A DNA stretch of 64,000 bases from Streptococcus sp. bf_0095 (lineage in GTDB: Bacteria > Bacillota > Bacilli > Lactobacillales > Streptococcaceae), in the NCBI RefSeq assembly GCF_004166885.1, contig NZ_RCYU01000002.1:496001-560000 (forward strand). The letters run 5' to 3'. Below are positions 27,864-38,360 of this stretch, in pieces. The notes under the pieces were generated by a model. It saw nothing but the letters and a program-made list of their open reading frames with translations, ran no database searches and was not told where the DNA came from. Each line of letters opens with the position of its first letter. The stretch's first letter is position 1. The position numbers were made by a program, and so were the translations under genes.

Positions 27864-29552
27864 ATGAATCATAAAGAACTTATTGCAAGTGAATTGGCAA
27901 AAGTCATTGAAGGCTTAGACCAAGAAACTATCTTAAATTTACTAGAGCAACCAAAATCTTCAGACCTCGGAGATATCGCCTTTCCTGCCTTTTCTTTGGC
28001 TAAAATCGAACGCAAAGCTCCTCAAGCGATTGCTGCTGATATTGCGGAAAAAATTGATGCCTCTCACTTTGAAAAAGTCGTTGCTACTGGTCCTTACGTA
28101 AACTTCTTCTTAGATAAATCACAAATCTCTGATCAAGTCATCAAAGCGGTTATCCAAGCAGGTGCAGACTACGGTCAGCAAGACGAAGGACATGGAGGAA
28201 ATATTACCATCGACCTTTCTAGTCCAAATATTGCAAAACCTTTCTCAGTTGGTCATTTGCGCTCAACCGTTATCGGAGATGCTCTTTCAAATATCTTCCG
28301 CAAAATGGGCTACAACACCATTAAAATCAACCACTTGGGAGACTGGGGTAAACAATTTGGTCTCTTGATGGTCGCTTATAAAAAATGGGGTAGCAAGGAA
28401 GCTGTCGAAGCCAATCCAATCGATGAATTGTTGAAACTCTATGTCCGCATCAATGCCGAAATCGAAAATGATCCTGCTTTGGACGAGGAAGGACGTCTCT
28501 GGTTCAAGAAATTGGAAGATGGAGATCCAGAAGCAACTGAATTGTGGCAATGGTTCCGTGACGAGAGCTTGGTAGAATTCAACCGTATCTACAAACTCCT
28601 CGGTGTTGAATTTGACAGCTTAAACGGAGAAGCTTTCTACAATGACAAGATGGATGAAGCTGTCCAAATCCTTGAAGAAAAAGGCTTATTGAAAGAGTCT
28701 AAGGGAGCTAGCATCGTTGAGTTGGATGATGTCAACCTTCCACCAGCTATGATTAAGAAATCAGACGGTGCCACTCTTTATATCACTCGTGATATCGCAA
28801 CCGCAATCTACCGTGCACGGACTTACAACTTTGTGAAAAACATCTATGCTGTAGGTCAAGAACAATCCAACCACTTCCGTCAGTTGAAAGCTGTTTTGAA
28901 GAAAATGGGATTTGACTGGAGCGACGATATGATCCACGTTGACTTTGGTTTGGTCACAAAGAACCGCCAAAAATTGTCAACTCGTAAAGGAAATATCATC
29001 CTGCTCGAACCAACCCTTCAAGAAGCCATCTCTCGTGCTAAAGCGCAGATCGAAGAAAAGAACCCTGAATTGGAAAACAAGGAAGAAGTAGCACGTGCAG
29101 TCGGTGTTGGTGCCGTTAAGTTCTACGACTTGAAGACAGATCGTCGCAACGGGTATGACTTTGACCTTGAAGCCATGGTATCCTTCGAAGGGGAAACTGG
29201 ACCATACGTTCAATACGCATACGCACGTATCCAATCCATCCTTCGCAAAGCCAACTTCACTCCATCTGCAGATGCAACATACAGCTTGAACGACCCTGAA
29301 AGCTGGGAAATCATCAAACTTCTCCAAGACTTTGCTCGTGTCGTGAAACGTGCTGCTGAAAACTATGACCCATCCTTGATTGCTAAATATGCGATCAACT
29401 TGGCTCAAGCCTTCAACAAGTACTATGCTCACACTCGTATCTTGGATGAAAGCCCAGAACGCGATAGCCGCCTTGCTCTTAGCTACTCAACAGCAGTTGT
29501 TTTGAAAGAAGCGCTTCGTCTATTGGGTGTCGAAGCACCTGAGAAAATGTAA
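27864..29552 (+). CDS. argS: Arginyl-tRNA synthetase
   Basis: Class I synthetase charging tRNA-Arg. The N-terminal Add-1 domain covers about residues 1-110. The HIGH-like motif is in [20 protein letters not shown], and the KMSK region is replaced by the streptococcal [10 protein letters not shown]. The DALR anticodon-binding domain ends with [13 protein letters not shown]. At 562 residues it is full length. AAAGGAG precedes the ATG. It is divergent from argR. Confidence 0.97.
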   Translation: MNHKELIASELAKVIEGLDQETILNLLEQPKSSDLGDIAFPAFSLAKIERKAPQAIAADIAEKIDASHFEKVVATGPYVNFFLDKSQISDQVIKAVIQAGADYGQQDEGHGGNITIDLSSPNIAKPFSVGHLRSTVIGDALSNIFRKMGYNTIKINHLGDWGKQFGLLMVAYKKWGSKEAVEANPIDELLKLYVRINAEIENDPALDEEGRLWFKKLEDGDPEATELWQWFRDESLVEFNRIYKLLGVEFDSLNGEAFYNDKMDEAVQILEEKGLLKESKGASIVELDDVNLPPAMIKKSDGATLYITRDIATAIYRARTYNFVKNIYAVGQEQSNHFRQLKAVLKKMGFDWSDDMIHVDFGLVTKNRQKLSTRKGNIILLEPTLQEAISRAKAQIEEKNPELENKEEVARAVGVGAVKFYDLKTDRRNGYDFDLEAMVSFEGETGPYVQYAYARIQSILRKANFTPSADATYSLNDPESWEIIKLLQDFARVVKRAAENYDPSLIAKYAINLAQAFNKYYAHTRILDESPERDSRLALSYSTAVVLKEALRLLGVEAPEKM

Positions 29553-29591
29553 TATCTTCCTTACTTTTTGATAGGAAACCATCTCTTGTAG

Positions 29592-29645
29592 GGGTGAGAG
29601 GAATCGCTAAATAAACCTTATTTAGTTCCATCTCACTCCTTTTCT
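29592..29645 (+). terminator. argS terminator
   Basis: GGGGTGAGA and TCTCACTCC form the base of a hairpin whose tip is CTAAATAA/TTATTTAG, followed by TTTTCTC. It stands about 40 bp after the argS stop. Confidence 0.75.
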
Positions 29646-29718
29646 CATGCTCAATACACCTATATTTTTAGGGATTATCGCTTCCCTTTATCCATTATCT
29701 TACCCTCTGGAGAACCCT

Positions 29719-29964
29719 ATGAATCAAACTGTTTATATTCTTATTTTAGTTAGTCTGCTCATTCTCTTTTTAATCAATAAATACGAGAGAGAAAAACTAC
29801 AAAAGATTTTACAAGAGCAACTCTTAAAAGATGAAGCCTTCAAGGCAAGCATCAAGGAACAAATCCAAACGACGGAAAACATCAACGATGTCATCCACGC
29901 CATCAATAAGGACTATCGCCTCGGCCTCTTGCTTTCGAAAGAAATCACAGATCAATTAAAATAA
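29719..29964 (+). CDS. Small membrane-anchored protein of unknown function
   Basis: An 81-residue protein with one N-terminal membrane helix (TVYILILVSLLILFLIN), then a charged, probably helical cytosolic part (YEREKLQKILQEQLLKDEAF.. and NDVIHAINKDYRLGLLLSKEI). I chose ATG at 29719 because GGAG lies six bases upstream. A longer reading from 29647 begins directly behind the argS terminator without a ribosome site. A terminator hairpin follows. Function unknown. Confidence 0.65.
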   Translation: MNQTVYILILVSLLILFLINKYEREKLQKILQEQLLKDEAFKASIKEQIQTTENINDVIHAINKDYRLGLLLSKEITDQLK

Positions 29965-29969
29965 GCCCT

Positions 29970-30006
29970 AAAAGAGGAGTCATACAAAATATGACCCCTC
30001 TCTCTT
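29970..30006 (+). terminator. Terminator after the small membrane protein
   Basis: AGAGG.GTCATA and TATGAC.CCTCT pair around a short CAAAA loop, followed by a T/C-rich tail. It lies just before a family 2 repeat. Confidence 0.65.
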
Positions 30007-30022
30007 CAACCGCAACAAATAA

Positions 30023-30197
30023 GAGAGTGGGACAGAAATCGGTAATTCGTTAGAATTCGATTTCGTCGTCCCACCTCCGCACAGTTGAGTAGGGCTGTAA
30101 AAGCTGATGAAATCAGCGTGGTAGAGCCCACTCAACCACTGCGTCTTGCTCGATAATCCAAAGACAATTGAGAGGCTAGGACTTTTGTCCCAGCCTC
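30023..30197 (+). repeat. Repeat family 2, copy 3
   Basis: Full 175-bp copy: GAGAGTGGGACAGAAATC at the left and GTCCCAGCCTC at the right, with the three hairpins described for copy 1. It ends 7 bp from the nrdI stop and follows the plus-strand small gene, so it separates converging units and probably terminates nrdI. Confidence 0.87.
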
Positions 30198-30204
30198 TTT
30201 TGTT

Positions 30205-30660
30205 TTAAAGACGATACAAATCTTCTACAATGGCCGCTACTTTTTTGATATCCCCTAGCATTCCTCTCATCTCAAAGTCTGCTAGCATAGGGAAACCAAA
30301 GCGTTGGCTGTACTGCTTGGCCGTTAGGCAATATTGATTGTTGAAGTTGCGATTTCCTGATCCTACAACTCCCAAGCATTTAGTGGCATTGTCTCCATAG
30401 GCGATAAAGTCTGCTACATCGGTCGTTAAAATTTCCACATCTCCATTATCAACACCATTTCCTCCTTCTAGGTAGGTCGGCAAAAAGGCGATAAAAGGTG
30501 TATCAACTTCAAAGAAGGGCTTCCCTTCTTTGACTAGGTCTTTGACATGGATTTTTTCAATGACCAAGTCAGGGTACTGCTCCCATAGATAATCACTGAG
30601 ACGACGAACAAAACTTTCAGTATTGCCACTTAAACTGATATAGACAAAACATACTTTCAT
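30205..30660 (-). CDS. nrdI: NrdI-type flavodoxin
   Basis: A 151-residue flavodoxin-fold protein resembling NrdI, which supplies oxidant for assembly of the dimanganese-tyrosyl radical in class Ib ribonucleotide reductase. The FMN phosphate loop is SLSGNTESFVRRL. GVVGSGNRNFNNQYCLTAKQ and PMLADFEMRGMLGDIKKV match NrdI. I chose ATG at 30660, six bases after GGAG, over an in-frame TTG at 30672. No nrdE, nrdF or nrdH is adjacent, so its partner genes lie elsewhere. Confidence 0.82.
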   Translation of the reverse strand: MKVCFVYISLSGNTESFVRRLSDYLWEQYPDLVIEKIHVKDLVKEGKPFFEVDTPFIAFLPTYLEGGNGVDNGDVEILTTDVADFIAYGDNATKCLGVVGSGNRNFNNQYCLTAKQYSQRFGFPMLADFEMRGMLGDIKKVAAIVEDLYRL

Positions 30661-30727
30661 TTTCTTCTCCAATCAGACCAGCTCCTCTTCTTTGTTCCAG
30701 ACTTGAGGAGTTTTTTAATGCTATGAT

Positions 30728-31240
30728 CTAAGCTTGAAGGTCGCTAACTGGTCTATTTTTCAATTTGTAGAGGAGGATTCCCAAGTAAACAAGGGCTACA
30801 ACCACACTCAAGACAAGTGCATATAAGCTAGAAGCCTGTAACAAGGTCCGCAATTTGTCTGACGTGATCACAGACATAGAAGAACGATAAGACAAGAAAT
30901 TATGCAAGCTCATTAAGACAAAGGCACCAATCTGTCCCATATAGGCATAGGTCGCCTTAACAATATCCTTTTTAGACAGGAAGAAATAGGCAACTGCAAT
31001 CAAGCCCCCAATCAAAAGAGATAGCAACAACCAAGCAATCGGTCCGCGTAAGGCTACGATTAATTTCTCAAGGAAGGCTTTGTATTCTTCCCGTTCAAGA
31101 GCAGTGGTTAAGTTCAAAGAAGCTGCCATTTCATCTGTGAGCTCCACTTTAGCCAATCCAAAGAAGGACTGAGCAGTTAATAGAGTTCCCATCGCTGATA
31201 GAGCTAGCAAGACATACATATAAATTGGATTTTTCTTCAT
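30728..31240 (-). CDS. Membrane protein of unknown function (4 predicted helices)
   Basis: A 170-residue integral membrane protein. Helices are near residues 8-28 (IYMYVLLALSAMGTLLTA), 65-88 (PIAWLLLSLLIGGLIAVAYFF), 98-115 (YMGQIGAFVLMSLHNF) and 137-158 (SLYALVLSVVVALVYLGILLY). An acidic extracytoplasmic loop (ELTDEMAASLNLTTALEREE) follows the first helix. I do not recognise a family with certainty. It is upstream of nrdI on the same strand with a 67-bp gap. Confidence 0.75.
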   Translation of the reverse strand: MKKNPIYMYVLLALSAMGTLLTAQSFFGLAKVELTDEMAASLNLTTALEREEYKAFLEKLIVALRGPIAWLLLSLLIGGLIAVAYFFLSKKDIVKATYAYMGQIGAFVLMSLHNFLSYRSSMSVITSDKLRTLLQASSLYALVLSVVVALVYLGILLYKLKNRPVSDLQA

Positions 31241-31330
31241 TGTATTTCCTCGTTTCTAATATCCATAGTATTTATTATAACGTGAACCTTAGGGAAGCGC
31301 AAGTTTAGATTTTCCCAGCGATCCTGTGCT

Positions 31331-31374
31331 AAAAAAGCTCCCTCTAAATCAGGATATGATTCAAAAGGAGCTCT
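31331..31374 (-). terminator. glgP terminator
   Basis: On the minus strand AGCTCC..AATCA and TGATT..GGGAGCT pair and are followed by TTTTTT. It lies about 40 bp after the glgP stop and ends the malQ-glgP operon. Confidence 0.75.
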
Positions 31375-31413
31375 TCTTTCTAAGTATATTGCTTCTAGAA
31401 TGTCGAAAACAAA

Positions 31414-33672
31414 TTAATTCAAGTGCCAGATATCTTCGTTGTACTGAGCGATTGTACGGTCAGATGAGAAGAATCCTGCTTTGGCAATGTTAACGATGAC
31501 TTTATCCAACCATGCGTCACGGTCTTCGTAGTCAGCCAACATTTGCTCTTTGACTTTGATGTAGTCTTCCAAGTCAAGAAGGGTCATGAACCAGTCTTTG
31601 TTGATCAACTCATTGTGAAGACGAGACAAACGTTCTTGGTTACCAACTGCAAGAACAGCGTCGCTGACGATGAAGTCAACCAATGGTTTGATTGCTTCAC
31701 GAGCGTAGAATTCGCTTGATTTGTATGCTGATTTTGCGTAAAGGTCGATAACAGTTTCTGAATCTTCACCGAAGATGTAGATGTTTTCGTCTCCAACCAA
31801 CTCAGCGATTTCCACGTTAGCTCCGTCCATAGTACCAAGCGTCAAAGCTCCGTTCAACATGAATTTCATGTTACCAGTACCTGAAGCTTCTTTAGAAGCC
31901 AATGAGATTTGTTCTGAGATATCACATGCTGGGATCAAGAAGCTTGCTGCAGTCACGTTGTAGTTTTCAACCATTACTACTTGTAAGTGTGGAGCCACTG
32001 CTGGATCGTTTGCGATGACTTCTGACAAGCAAAGGATCAAGTGGATGATGTCTTGAGCGATTGTGTAGGCAGGAGCTGCTTTACCACCAAAGAAGACTGT
32101 GATTGGACGAGCAGGGATGTTACCAGCCTTGATGTCAAGATATTTGTGGATCACATACAAAGCGTTCATTTGTTGACGTTTGTACTCGTGAAGACGTTTG
32201 ATTTGGATATCAAAGATAGAGTTTGGATTGATTTCTACACCTTGATGATCTTTCAAGTGACGAGCCAATTTACGTTTGTTGTGGGCTTTGATGTTTTCCA
32301 ATTTTTCTTTGACAGCTGCTTTATCTTCGTATGAGAGAAGGTCTTCCAATTTAGAAGCATCATGGTGCCAATCGCGTCCAAGGATCTCATCCAAGTAGTG
32401 AGACAAGCTTGGGTTGGCATGCATGAGCCAACGACGGAAGGTGATCCCGTTTGTTTTGTTGTTGAATTTTTCTGGGTAAAGGTCATAGAAGGCCTTCAAT
32501 TCAGAGTTTTTCAAGATCTCAGTATGGAGAGCAGCAACCCCGTTTACACTGTATCCATAGTGGATATCCATGTGGGCCATGTGGACACGATCGTGTTCAT
32601 CAATGATTTGAACAGCTGGATCTTTGTGTTCAGCACGAACACGACGGTCCAATTCTTCAATGATTGGTACTAAGTGAGGAACCACTTCTTGCAAGAATTC
32701 AAGTGGCCATTTTTCAAGGGCTTCTGCAAGGATTGTGTGGTTAGTGTAAGCGGTCATGCTACGAACGATAGAGATGGCTTCATCCATTTCGATACCGCGT
32801 TCAGTCAAGAGACGGATCAACTCAGGAATGACCATAGATGGGTGAGTATCATTGATTTGTACAACTGCGTAGTCAGCAAGGTCATGCAAGTTGCTTCCTT
32901 TTTCGATCGCTTCGTCGAGGATCAATTGTGCACCGTTTGAAACCATGAAGTATTGTTGGAAAATACGGAGCAATTCCCCTTGACGGTTACTATCATCTGG
33001 GTAAAGGAAAAGAGTCAAGTTGCGAGCGATATCTGTCTTGTCAAAGTTGATACCATCTTCAATGATGGATGAATCAACTGAATCCAAGTCAAACAAGCGC
33101 AAGCGGTTCTTGGTTTCGATCTTGTAACCAGGTACATCGATATCATAAAGCGTAGAAGTCAAGGTAAAGTGTGCAAATGGCACTTGGTAGCTACGGCTTG
33201 AACGAACGAGCCAGCTTTGGTCAGTCAACCACGCATTTGGAATGGTTTCTTGTTGGTTGTTTTTAAGGACTTGTTGGAACAAACCAAAGTGGTAGTTCAA
33301 ACCAACCCCATCCCCTGTCAAACCAAGGCTTGAGATAGAGTCGATAAAGCAGGCTGCCAAGCGTCCCAAACCACCGTTACCAAGTGATGGTTCCAATTCC
33401 ACTTCTTCGACTTCGATCAAGTCTTTGCCAGCGTCAGCCAATTCTTTTTTGACGTCATCGTACAGACCCAAGTTGATCAAGTTGTTCGACAAGAGTTTAC
33501 CAATCAAGAACTCAGCTGAGATATAGTAAACTTTTTTCTTACCAGTATTTAATTTCTTTTGGGCACTTGCTTGCTTGGTGTAATTAAGCAAAGCAATGTA
33601 CAATTCTTCGTTTGAACATTCTGCAATTGTTTTTTGATGATGGTCAATCACATATTTTTGTAATGATTCCAT
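31414..33672 (-). CDS. glgP: Glycogen/maltodextrin phosphorylase
   Basis: GT35 phosphorylase releasing glucose-1-phosphate from alpha-1,4-glucans. The pyridoxal phosphate region [19 protein letters not shown] lies near residue 600. [20 protein letters not shown] near 90 and [15 protein letters not shown] near 490 are further family signatures. The 752 residues match streptococcal MalP/GlgP. It is 42 bp downstream of malQ. The pair acts in the cytosol on imported maltodextrins: MalQ rearranges chains and GlgP shortens them. Confidence 0.96.
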   Translation of the reverse strand: MESLQKYVIDHHQKTIAECSNEELYIALLNYTKQASAQKKLNTGKKKVYYISAEFLIGKLLSNNLINLGLYDDVKKELADAGKDLIEVEEVELEPSLGNGGLGRLAACFIDSISSLGLTGDGVGLNYHFGLFQQVLKNNQQETIPNAWLTDQSWLVRSSRSYQVPFAHFTLTSTLYDIDVPGYKIETKNRLRLFDLDSVDSSIIEDGINFDKTDIARNLTLFLYPDDSNRQGELLRIFQQYFMVSNGAQLILDEAIEKGSNLHDLADYAVVQINDTHPSMVIPELIRLLTERGIEMDEAISIVRSMTAYTNHTILAEALEKWPLEFLQEVVPHLVPIIEELDRRVRAEHKDPAVQIIDEHDRVHMAHMDIHYGYSVNGVAALHTEILKNSELKAFYDLYPEKFNNKTNGITFRRWLMHANPSLSHYLDEILGRDWHHDASKLEDLLSYEDKAAVKEKLENIKAHNKRKLARHLKDHQGVEINPNSIFDIQIKRLHEYKRQQMNALYVIHKYLDIKAGNIPARPITVFFGGKAAPAYTIAQDIIHLILCLSEVIANDPAVAPHLQVVMVENYNVTAASFLIPACDISEQISLASKEASGTGNMKFMLNGALTLGTMDGANVEIAELVGDENIYIFGEDSETVIDLYAKSAYKSSEFYAREAIKPLVDFIVSDAVLAVGNQERLSRLHNELINKDWFMTLLDLEDYIKVKEQMLADYEDRDAWLDKVIVNIAKAGFFSSDRTIAQYNEDIWHLN

Positions 33673-33714
33673 GGTTAAGTGTCTCCTTGTGTTTTAATTA
33701 GATAGGGGGAAAGA

Positions 33715-35247
33715 TTATTTTTCTGCTTTTTTCGCTTCTTCTTTCACCAAGTCAGTATTTTCACGACGATAGATGGTTGTGAAATCAAGTAATTCTTGCT
33801 CAACAGCAGGAGTCAATTGATCCGCTGTCATCCGCCATGCCCAGTTGCCACCAAGGGTAGATGGGAAGTTCATACGAGCTGAGCCATCCAACTCTAACAA
33901 ATCTTGCATGGTAGCGATGGCCATAAAGCTGACTGAAGCAAAGACGGTACGAAGCATCGCATGTGGAACAGATTCGTATTCTTTCCGGTTGGTGTAACGA
34001 GCAAGGTACTCACGAGTTGGATCGTCAATTTCATTGCGGTACCATCCAAGAACCGTGTTGTTATCATGTGTACCAGTGTACATAACAGAGTTATTTGGCG
34101 CTAAGTGAGGGCTGTCGATACTTTCATCATCAGGATTGAAGGCAAATTGAAGAATCTTCATGCCTGGGAAGCCTGTGCGCTCACGAAGCTCAATGACTTC
34201 GTCCGTCATGAAGCCAAGGTCTTCTGCGATGATGTTCAAATCACCGAGTTCTTCTTTCACTGCAGCAAAGAGTTTGTAGCCAGGACCTTTGACCCATTTA
34301 CCTGGTGCTGCTGTATCAGAACCAGCTGGGATTTCCCAGTAAGATTCAAAACCACGGAAGTGGTCGATCCGCACGATGTCGTAGATCTTGAAGCTCTCAC
34401 GCAAGCGTTCAATCCACCATTTGTAACCATCTTTGTCCATTGCTTCCCAGTCATAGATTGGGTTGCCCCAAAGCTGACCAGTTGCTGAGAACTCATCTGG
34501 TGGGCATCCTGCGATGCAGGTTGCTTTTCCATTTTCATCTGTTTTAAAGAGATGAGGATTTGCCCACATATCGCTTGAATCTTCCGCTACGTAGATTGGC
34601 ATATCACCTACGATCTCAATATGGTTGTCGTTAGCGTATGCTTTCAATTTCAACCATTGTTTGAAGAAGAAATACTGTGTTACTCGATGGTAAGTCAATT
34701 TATCTTCCAATTGAGCGCGGTAGGATGCAAGGGCTTCCGGTTGACGTACACGAATCGCAGCGTCTGGCCATTCTGTCCATGCTTTTAATTCAAAGTGCTC
34801 TTTAATAGCCATGTATTCTGCGAACAATTCCAACCAAGCTGCATTTTCTTCAGCAAAACGGCTGAAGTCATCCCAATCACCGTTTTCGATAAAAGCTTTA
34901 ACCGCTTTTTCTAGAAGAGGACGACGTTGTTCGAAGATCTTTGCATAGTCTACTTCTGTTGGGTCTTGACCAAAATCAACACCTTCAACATCAGATGCAT
35001 CCAAGAGCCCTTGCTCGATCAAGAGATCGAAGTCAATAAAGTGGGTGTTGCCTGCAAAAGCCGAGAAGGATTGATAAGGAGAATCTCCATAACTAGTTGT
35101 TCCGAGAGGCAAAATTTGCCAATACCGTTGCTTAGTCCGAACGAGGAAATCGACAAAATCGTAAGCTGCTTGACCAAACGAACCGATTCCATACTTCCCA
35201 GGCAAGGATGAAATGTGCATCAAGACACCACTTTGGCGTTTTTTCAT
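33715..35247 (-). CDS. malQ: 4-alpha-glucanotransferase (amylomaltase)
   Basis: GH77 enzyme that transfers glucan segments between maltodextrins and releases glucose. Catalytic motifs are IVRIDHFRGFESYWEIPAG (nucleophile Asp), LNIIAEDLGFMTDEV (acid/base Glu) and YTGTHDNNTVLGWYRNE (third Asp). I chose ATG at 35247 (AAGGTGG upstream; 510 residues), starting MKKRQSGVLMHISSLPGKYG as in the family. A GTG four codons earlier lies within the ribosome site. A 200-nt leader precedes it, under a promoter with a MalR/CcpA-type operator. Confidence 0.95.
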   Translation of the reverse strand: MKKRQSGVLMHISSLPGKYGIGSFGQAAYDFVDFLVRTKQRYWQILPLGTTSYGDSPYQSFSAFAGNTHFIDFDLLIEQGLLDASDVEGVDFGQDPTEVDYAKIFEQRRPLLEKAVKAFIENGDWDDFSRFAEENAAWLELFAEYMAIKEHFELKAWTEWPDAAIRVRQPEALASYRAQLEDKLTYHRVTQYFFFKQWLKLKAYANDNHIEIVGDMPIYVAEDSSDMWANPHLFKTDENGKATCIAGCPPDEFSATGQLWGNPIYDWEAMDKDGYKWWIERLRESFKIYDIVRIDHFRGFESYWEIPAGSDTAAPGKWVKGPGYKLFAAVKEELGDLNIIAEDLGFMTDEVIELRERTGFPGMKILQFAFNPDDESIDSPHLAPNNSVMYTGTHDNNTVLGWYRNEIDDPTREYLARYTNRKEYESVPHAMLRTVFASVSFMAIATMQDLLELDGSARMNFPSTLGGNWAWRMTADQLTPAVEQELLDFTTIYRRENTDLVKEEAKKAEK

Positions 35248-35430
35248 TGAGGGTACCACCTTTAGTTTAATATTTTTTGTTTCAAAGAAAAATAGACCAA
35301 CTTTCTACTCTGTTCTGTTCCAGTTCTCATTCCGACTCTTAGAAGGCATAAGAAGCGACCAACTTTCAGACATAGAAATAAATTTAGCCTATTTATAAAT
35401 GACCTTAGATCATCGTTATGCAACGTTCAA

Positions 35431-35444
35431 GGAAAACGTTTGCG
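35431..35444. promoter_or_regulatory. LacI-type (MalR/cre) operator near the malQ promoter
   Basis: GGAAAACGTTTGCG, a palindromic AAAACGTTTT-like LacI-family operator, lies just downstream of the malQ -10. It matches the operators in front of malX and could bind MalR, CcpA or both. Confidence 0.7.
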
Positions 35445-35454
35445 TTACGTGTCC

Positions 35455-35483
35455 ATTATAAAGTATTCTTGTGGTTTATGCAA
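35455..35483 (-). promoter_or_regulatory. malQ: malQ-glgP promoter
   Basis: The minus strand reads TTGCAT (-35), a 17-bp spacer and TATAAT (-10), a near-consensus promoter. The operator at 35431-35444 sits in the initially transcribed region. Confidence 0.75.
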
Positions 35484-35619
35484 GAGGTTTCCTAAACTTT
35501 TATGATTTTTTCTGCGGGTTCACCCCACGCCTAGTTTATCCCTTTCTCATTTTCTTGTCAACTATTTGTGTGTATTTAATAGAAGATAAAAATTTTTAAA
35601 AAATTTTTGCACAAAGAGC

Positions 35620-35648
35620 TTGCAAACGTTTTCTCTCTGTGATATACT
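35620..35648 (+). promoter_or_regulatory. malX: malX operon promoter with overlapping operator
   Basis: TTGCAA (-35, 35620-35625), 17-bp spacer and TATACT (-10, 35643-35648). The operator TGCAAACGTTTTCT (35621-35634) overlaps the -35, so a bound LacI-family protein would block polymerase. Confidence 0.8.
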
Positions 35649-35659
35649 ATTCGTGTTAA

Positions 35660-35688
35660 GGAAAACGTTTGTCTAAAACGTTTTCAAC
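35660..35688. promoter_or_regulatory. Tandem LacI-type operators downstream of the malX -10
   Basis: GGAAAACGTTTGTC (35660-35673) and AAAACGTTTTCAAC (35675-35688) lie side by side between the malX transcript start and its ribosome site. With the -35 site they give three operators on the malX side, fitting cooperative repression by MalR and catabolite control by CcpA. Confidence 0.7.
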
Positions 35689-35725
35689 TAATAATCTTAT
35701 TTTTATTCTTTAGGAGGAATAAATC

Positions 35726-36982
35726 ATGAAACGCACAATTCTTCGAAGCGCTGCTGTACTTGGTACAGTTGGATTCGCATCACTTCTTTTGGTAGCTTGT
35801 GGAGGCAAAAAAGACGACTCTGCTGCTTCTGAAAACGAGTTGACAGTATACGTTGACAATGGCTACAAAGCTTACATGGAAGAAGCTGCGAAAGCTTTTG
35901 AAAAAGAAAGTGGAACAAAAGTAACGATCAAGACAGGTGACGCTCTTGGTGGATTGGACAAATTGTCTCTTGACAACCAATCTGGTAAAGCTCCAGACGT
36001 TATGATGGCACCATACGACCGTGTAGGTGGCCTTGGTAACGACGGTCAATTGGCTGAAGTGACATTGAACAAAGACAGCAAGACTGACAAAACAACTGAA
36101 TCACTTGTAACAAACGGTGGTAAAGTATACGGTGCACCAGCTGTTATCGAAACATTGGTTCTTTACTACAACAAAGACCTCTTGCAAGAAGCTCCAAAAA
36201 CATTTGGCGAACTTGAAGAATTGGCAAAAGACAGCAAGTATGACTTCGCTGATGAAGATGGTAAAAACACTGCCTTCCTTGCTGACTGGACAAACTTCTA
36301 CTATGCATATGGACTCCTTTCAGGTAACGGTGGCTATGTCTTCGGTAAAGATGGTACAGATCCAAAAGACATTGGTTTGAACAACCAAGGTGCGATCGAC
36401 GGTATCGAATACGCAAAAACTTGGTACGCTAAATGGCCTAAAGGATTGCAAGACACTAAAAGTGCTGCAAACTTCATCCAAACTCAATTCCAATCAGGTA
36501 AGACAGCAGCCATCATCGATGGTCCATGGAAAGCATCTTCATTGAAAGAAGCCAAAGTAAACTACGGTGTAGCAACAATCCCTACTCTTCCAAACGGAAA
36601 AGCTTACTCTGCCTTCGGTGGTGGTAAAGCTTGGGTTATCCCTGCAGGTGCTAACCACCCTGAAGCAGCTCAAAAATTCGTAGACTTCTTGACTTCAACT
36701 GATCAACAAAAAGCTTTCTACGATAAGACGAACGAAGTGCCAGCTAACACAGAAGCTCGTGAGTACGCTGTTGGTAAAAACGATGAATTGACAACTGCCG
36801 TTGTTAAACAGTTTGAAAATGCACAACCAATGCCAAACATCTCTGAAATGAGTACTGTTTGGGATCCAGCTGCAACTATGCTCTTCGACGCTGTAAGTGG
36901 TAAGAAATCTGCTAAAGATGCTGCTGACGGTGCTGTTAAATTAATCAAAGAAACTATCGAACAAAAATTCGGTGGCAAGTAA
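35726..36982 (+). CDS. malX: Maltose/maltodextrin-binding lipoprotein
   Basis: Extracellular substrate-binding lipoprotein of the maltodextrin ABC importer. Signal peptide with lipobox LVAC (Cys at about 25), then a bilobed periplasmic-binding fold beginning ENELTVYVDNGYKAYMEEAA. Conserved features include PDVMMAPYDRVGGLGNDGQ and AIIDGPWKASSLKEAKVNYG. The 418 residues match MalX. AGGAGGAA precedes the ATG. Codon use suggests strong expression. A hairpin directly follows the stop, before malC. Confidence 0.96.
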   Translation: MKRTILRSAAVLGTVGFASLLLVACGGKKDDSAASENELTVYVDNGYKAYMEEAAKAFEKESGTKVTIKTGDALGGLDKLSLDNQSGKAPDVMMAPYDRVGGLGNDGQLAEVTLNKDSKTDKTTESLVTNGGKVYGAPAVIETLVLYYNKDLLQEAPKTFGELEELAKDSKYDFADEDGKNTAFLADWTNFYYAYGLLSGNGGYVFGKDGTDPKDIGLNNQGAIDGIEYAKTWYAKWPKGLQDTKSAANFIQTQFQSGKTAAIIDGPWKASSLKEAKVNYGVATIPTLPNGKAYSAFGGGKAWVIPAGANHPEAAQKFVDFLTSTDQQKAFYDKTNEVPANTEAREYAVGKNDELTTAVVKQFENAQPMPNISEMSTVWDPAATMLFDAVSGKKSAKDAADGAVKLIKETIEQKFGGK

Positions 36983-36992
36983 TACAGTTCCC

Positions 36993-37020
36993 AAGGGGCT
37001 GGGAGTGTTTCCCAGCCTTT
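36993..37020 (+). terminator. Intercistronic hairpin between malX and malC
   Basis: GGCTGGGA and TCCCAGCC pair around a GTGTT loop and are followed by only TTT. It is likely a partial terminator or RNA-stabilising stem that keeps MalX above the permeases in amount. Confidence 0.65.
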
Positions 37021-37063
37021 AGCTGTGATGTGGCCTCTGGTCGCTCACTTATAAGGAGTCGAT

Positions 37064-38359
37064 ATGGAAACACAACAAAATCCAAAAAAGGCAATGTGGT
37101 TATCCCTCATTCCTGGCTTGGGACAAATCTATAACAAACAGAAAGCAAAAGGATACATCTTCCTTGGTGTAACACTTGTCTTTCTCGCTTACTTTTTCGG
37201 TATTGGTTTGGAGGAATTGTCTAAACTCGTTACCCTCGGTACTGTCCGTGGAAAAGATAATTCTCTTTTTATCTTGATTCGTGGGGCCTTCCACTTAATT
37301 ATCACCGTCGTTTATTTGATGTTCTACGCCTTGAATATCAAAGATGCGGGTACTGTAGCTAAGCGGATTAATAACGGTATTCGAGTGCCGAAGACCCTAA
37401 AAGAGATGGTGAATGCTATCTATGAAAATGGCTTCCCATATCTCTTGATCATCCCTTCTTATATTGCCATGACCTTTGCAATCATCTTCCCTGTTTTGGT
37501 TACCTTGATGATTGCCTTTACCAACTACGACTTTAAGCATACAGCTCGCTTTACGCTCCTTGATTGGATCGGACTTCAAAACTTCACCAACATGTGGACT
37601 TTGAGTACCTTCCGTTCTGCCTTTACATCTGTATTGGGCTGGACCTTGATCTGGGCCTTGGCAGCTTCTACTCTTCAAATCGTTCTTGGTATCCTAACGG
37701 CTATTATTGCCAACCAACCATTCATTAAAGGAAAACGCATCTTCGGTGTTATCTTCCTTCTTCCTTGGGCGGTTCCTGCCTTCATTACGATCTTGACCTT
37801 CTCAAACATGTTCAACGATAGTATCGGGGCCATCAATGCGCAAGTCCTTCCGCTCTTTGCGAAGATTTTCCCATTCTTGGATGGGGTTCTCATTCCTTGG
37901 AAAACTGATCCTACCTGGACGAAGATTGCTTTGATTATGATGCAAGGTTGGCTCGGCTTCCCTTACATTTACGTCTTGACACTCGGAATCTTGCAATCTA
38001 TTCCAAACGACCTTTACGAAGCAGCCTATATTGATGGGGCCAACGCTTGGCAAAAATTCCGCAACATTACCTTCCCAATGATTTTGGCGGTTGCGGCACC
38101 AACTCTCATCAGCCAATACACCTTCAACTTTAACAACTTCTCCATTATCTACCTCTTTAACGATGGTGGACCTGGATCTGTTGGTGGTAATGCTGGTTCG
38201 ACAGATATCTTGATTTCTTGGATCTATAAATTGACAACGAACTCATCACCTCAATACTCAATGGCTGCTGCGGTTACGTTGATTATCTCTCTGATTGTCA
38301 TCTCGATCTCGATGATTGCCTTCAAGAAACTGCACGCATTTGATATGGAGGATGTGTAA
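37064..38359 (+). CDS. malC: Maltodextrin ABC permease MalC (MalF type)
   Basis: Integral membrane subunit of the maltodextrin importer. The N-terminus has an extra hydrophobic segment ([19 protein letters not shown]), then six or more helices. The EAA loop [20 protein letters not shown] near residue 330 contacts the ATPase. At 431 residues it is the longer MalF-like partner. Its stop is one base before the malD ATG. No ATPase gene is in the locus, so a shared MsmK-type ATPase encoded elsewhere is inferred. Confidence 0.95.
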   Translation: METQQNPKKAMWLSLIPGLGQIYNKQKAKGYIFLGVTLVFLAYFFGIGLEELSKLVTLGTVRGKDNSLFILIRGAFHLIITVVYLMFYALNIKDAGTVAKRINNGIRVPKTLKEMVNAIYENGFPYLLIIPSYIAMTFAIIFPVLVTLMIAFTNYDFKHTARFTLLDWIGLQNFTNMWTLSTFRSAFTSVLGWTLIWALAASTLQIVLGILTAIIANQPFIKGKRIFGVIFLLPWAVPAFITILTFSNMFNDSIGAINAQVLPLFAKIFPFLDGVLIPWKTDPTWTKIALIMMQGWLGFPYIYVLTLGILQSIPNDLYEAAYIDGANAWQKFRNITFPMILAVAAPTLISQYTFNFNNFSIIYLFNDGGPGSVGGNAGSTDILISWIYKLTTNSSPQYSMAAAVTLIISLIVISISMIAFKKLHAFDMEDV

Positions 38360-38360
38360 A

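Noticed and set aside
30661-30727. Hairpin between nrdI and the upstream membrane protein gene as terminator
   Set aside because: AGCTCCTC/GAGGAG with a T-run is oriented for the plus strand, where no gene precedes it. The loop is long and it cannot end the minus-strand transcript.
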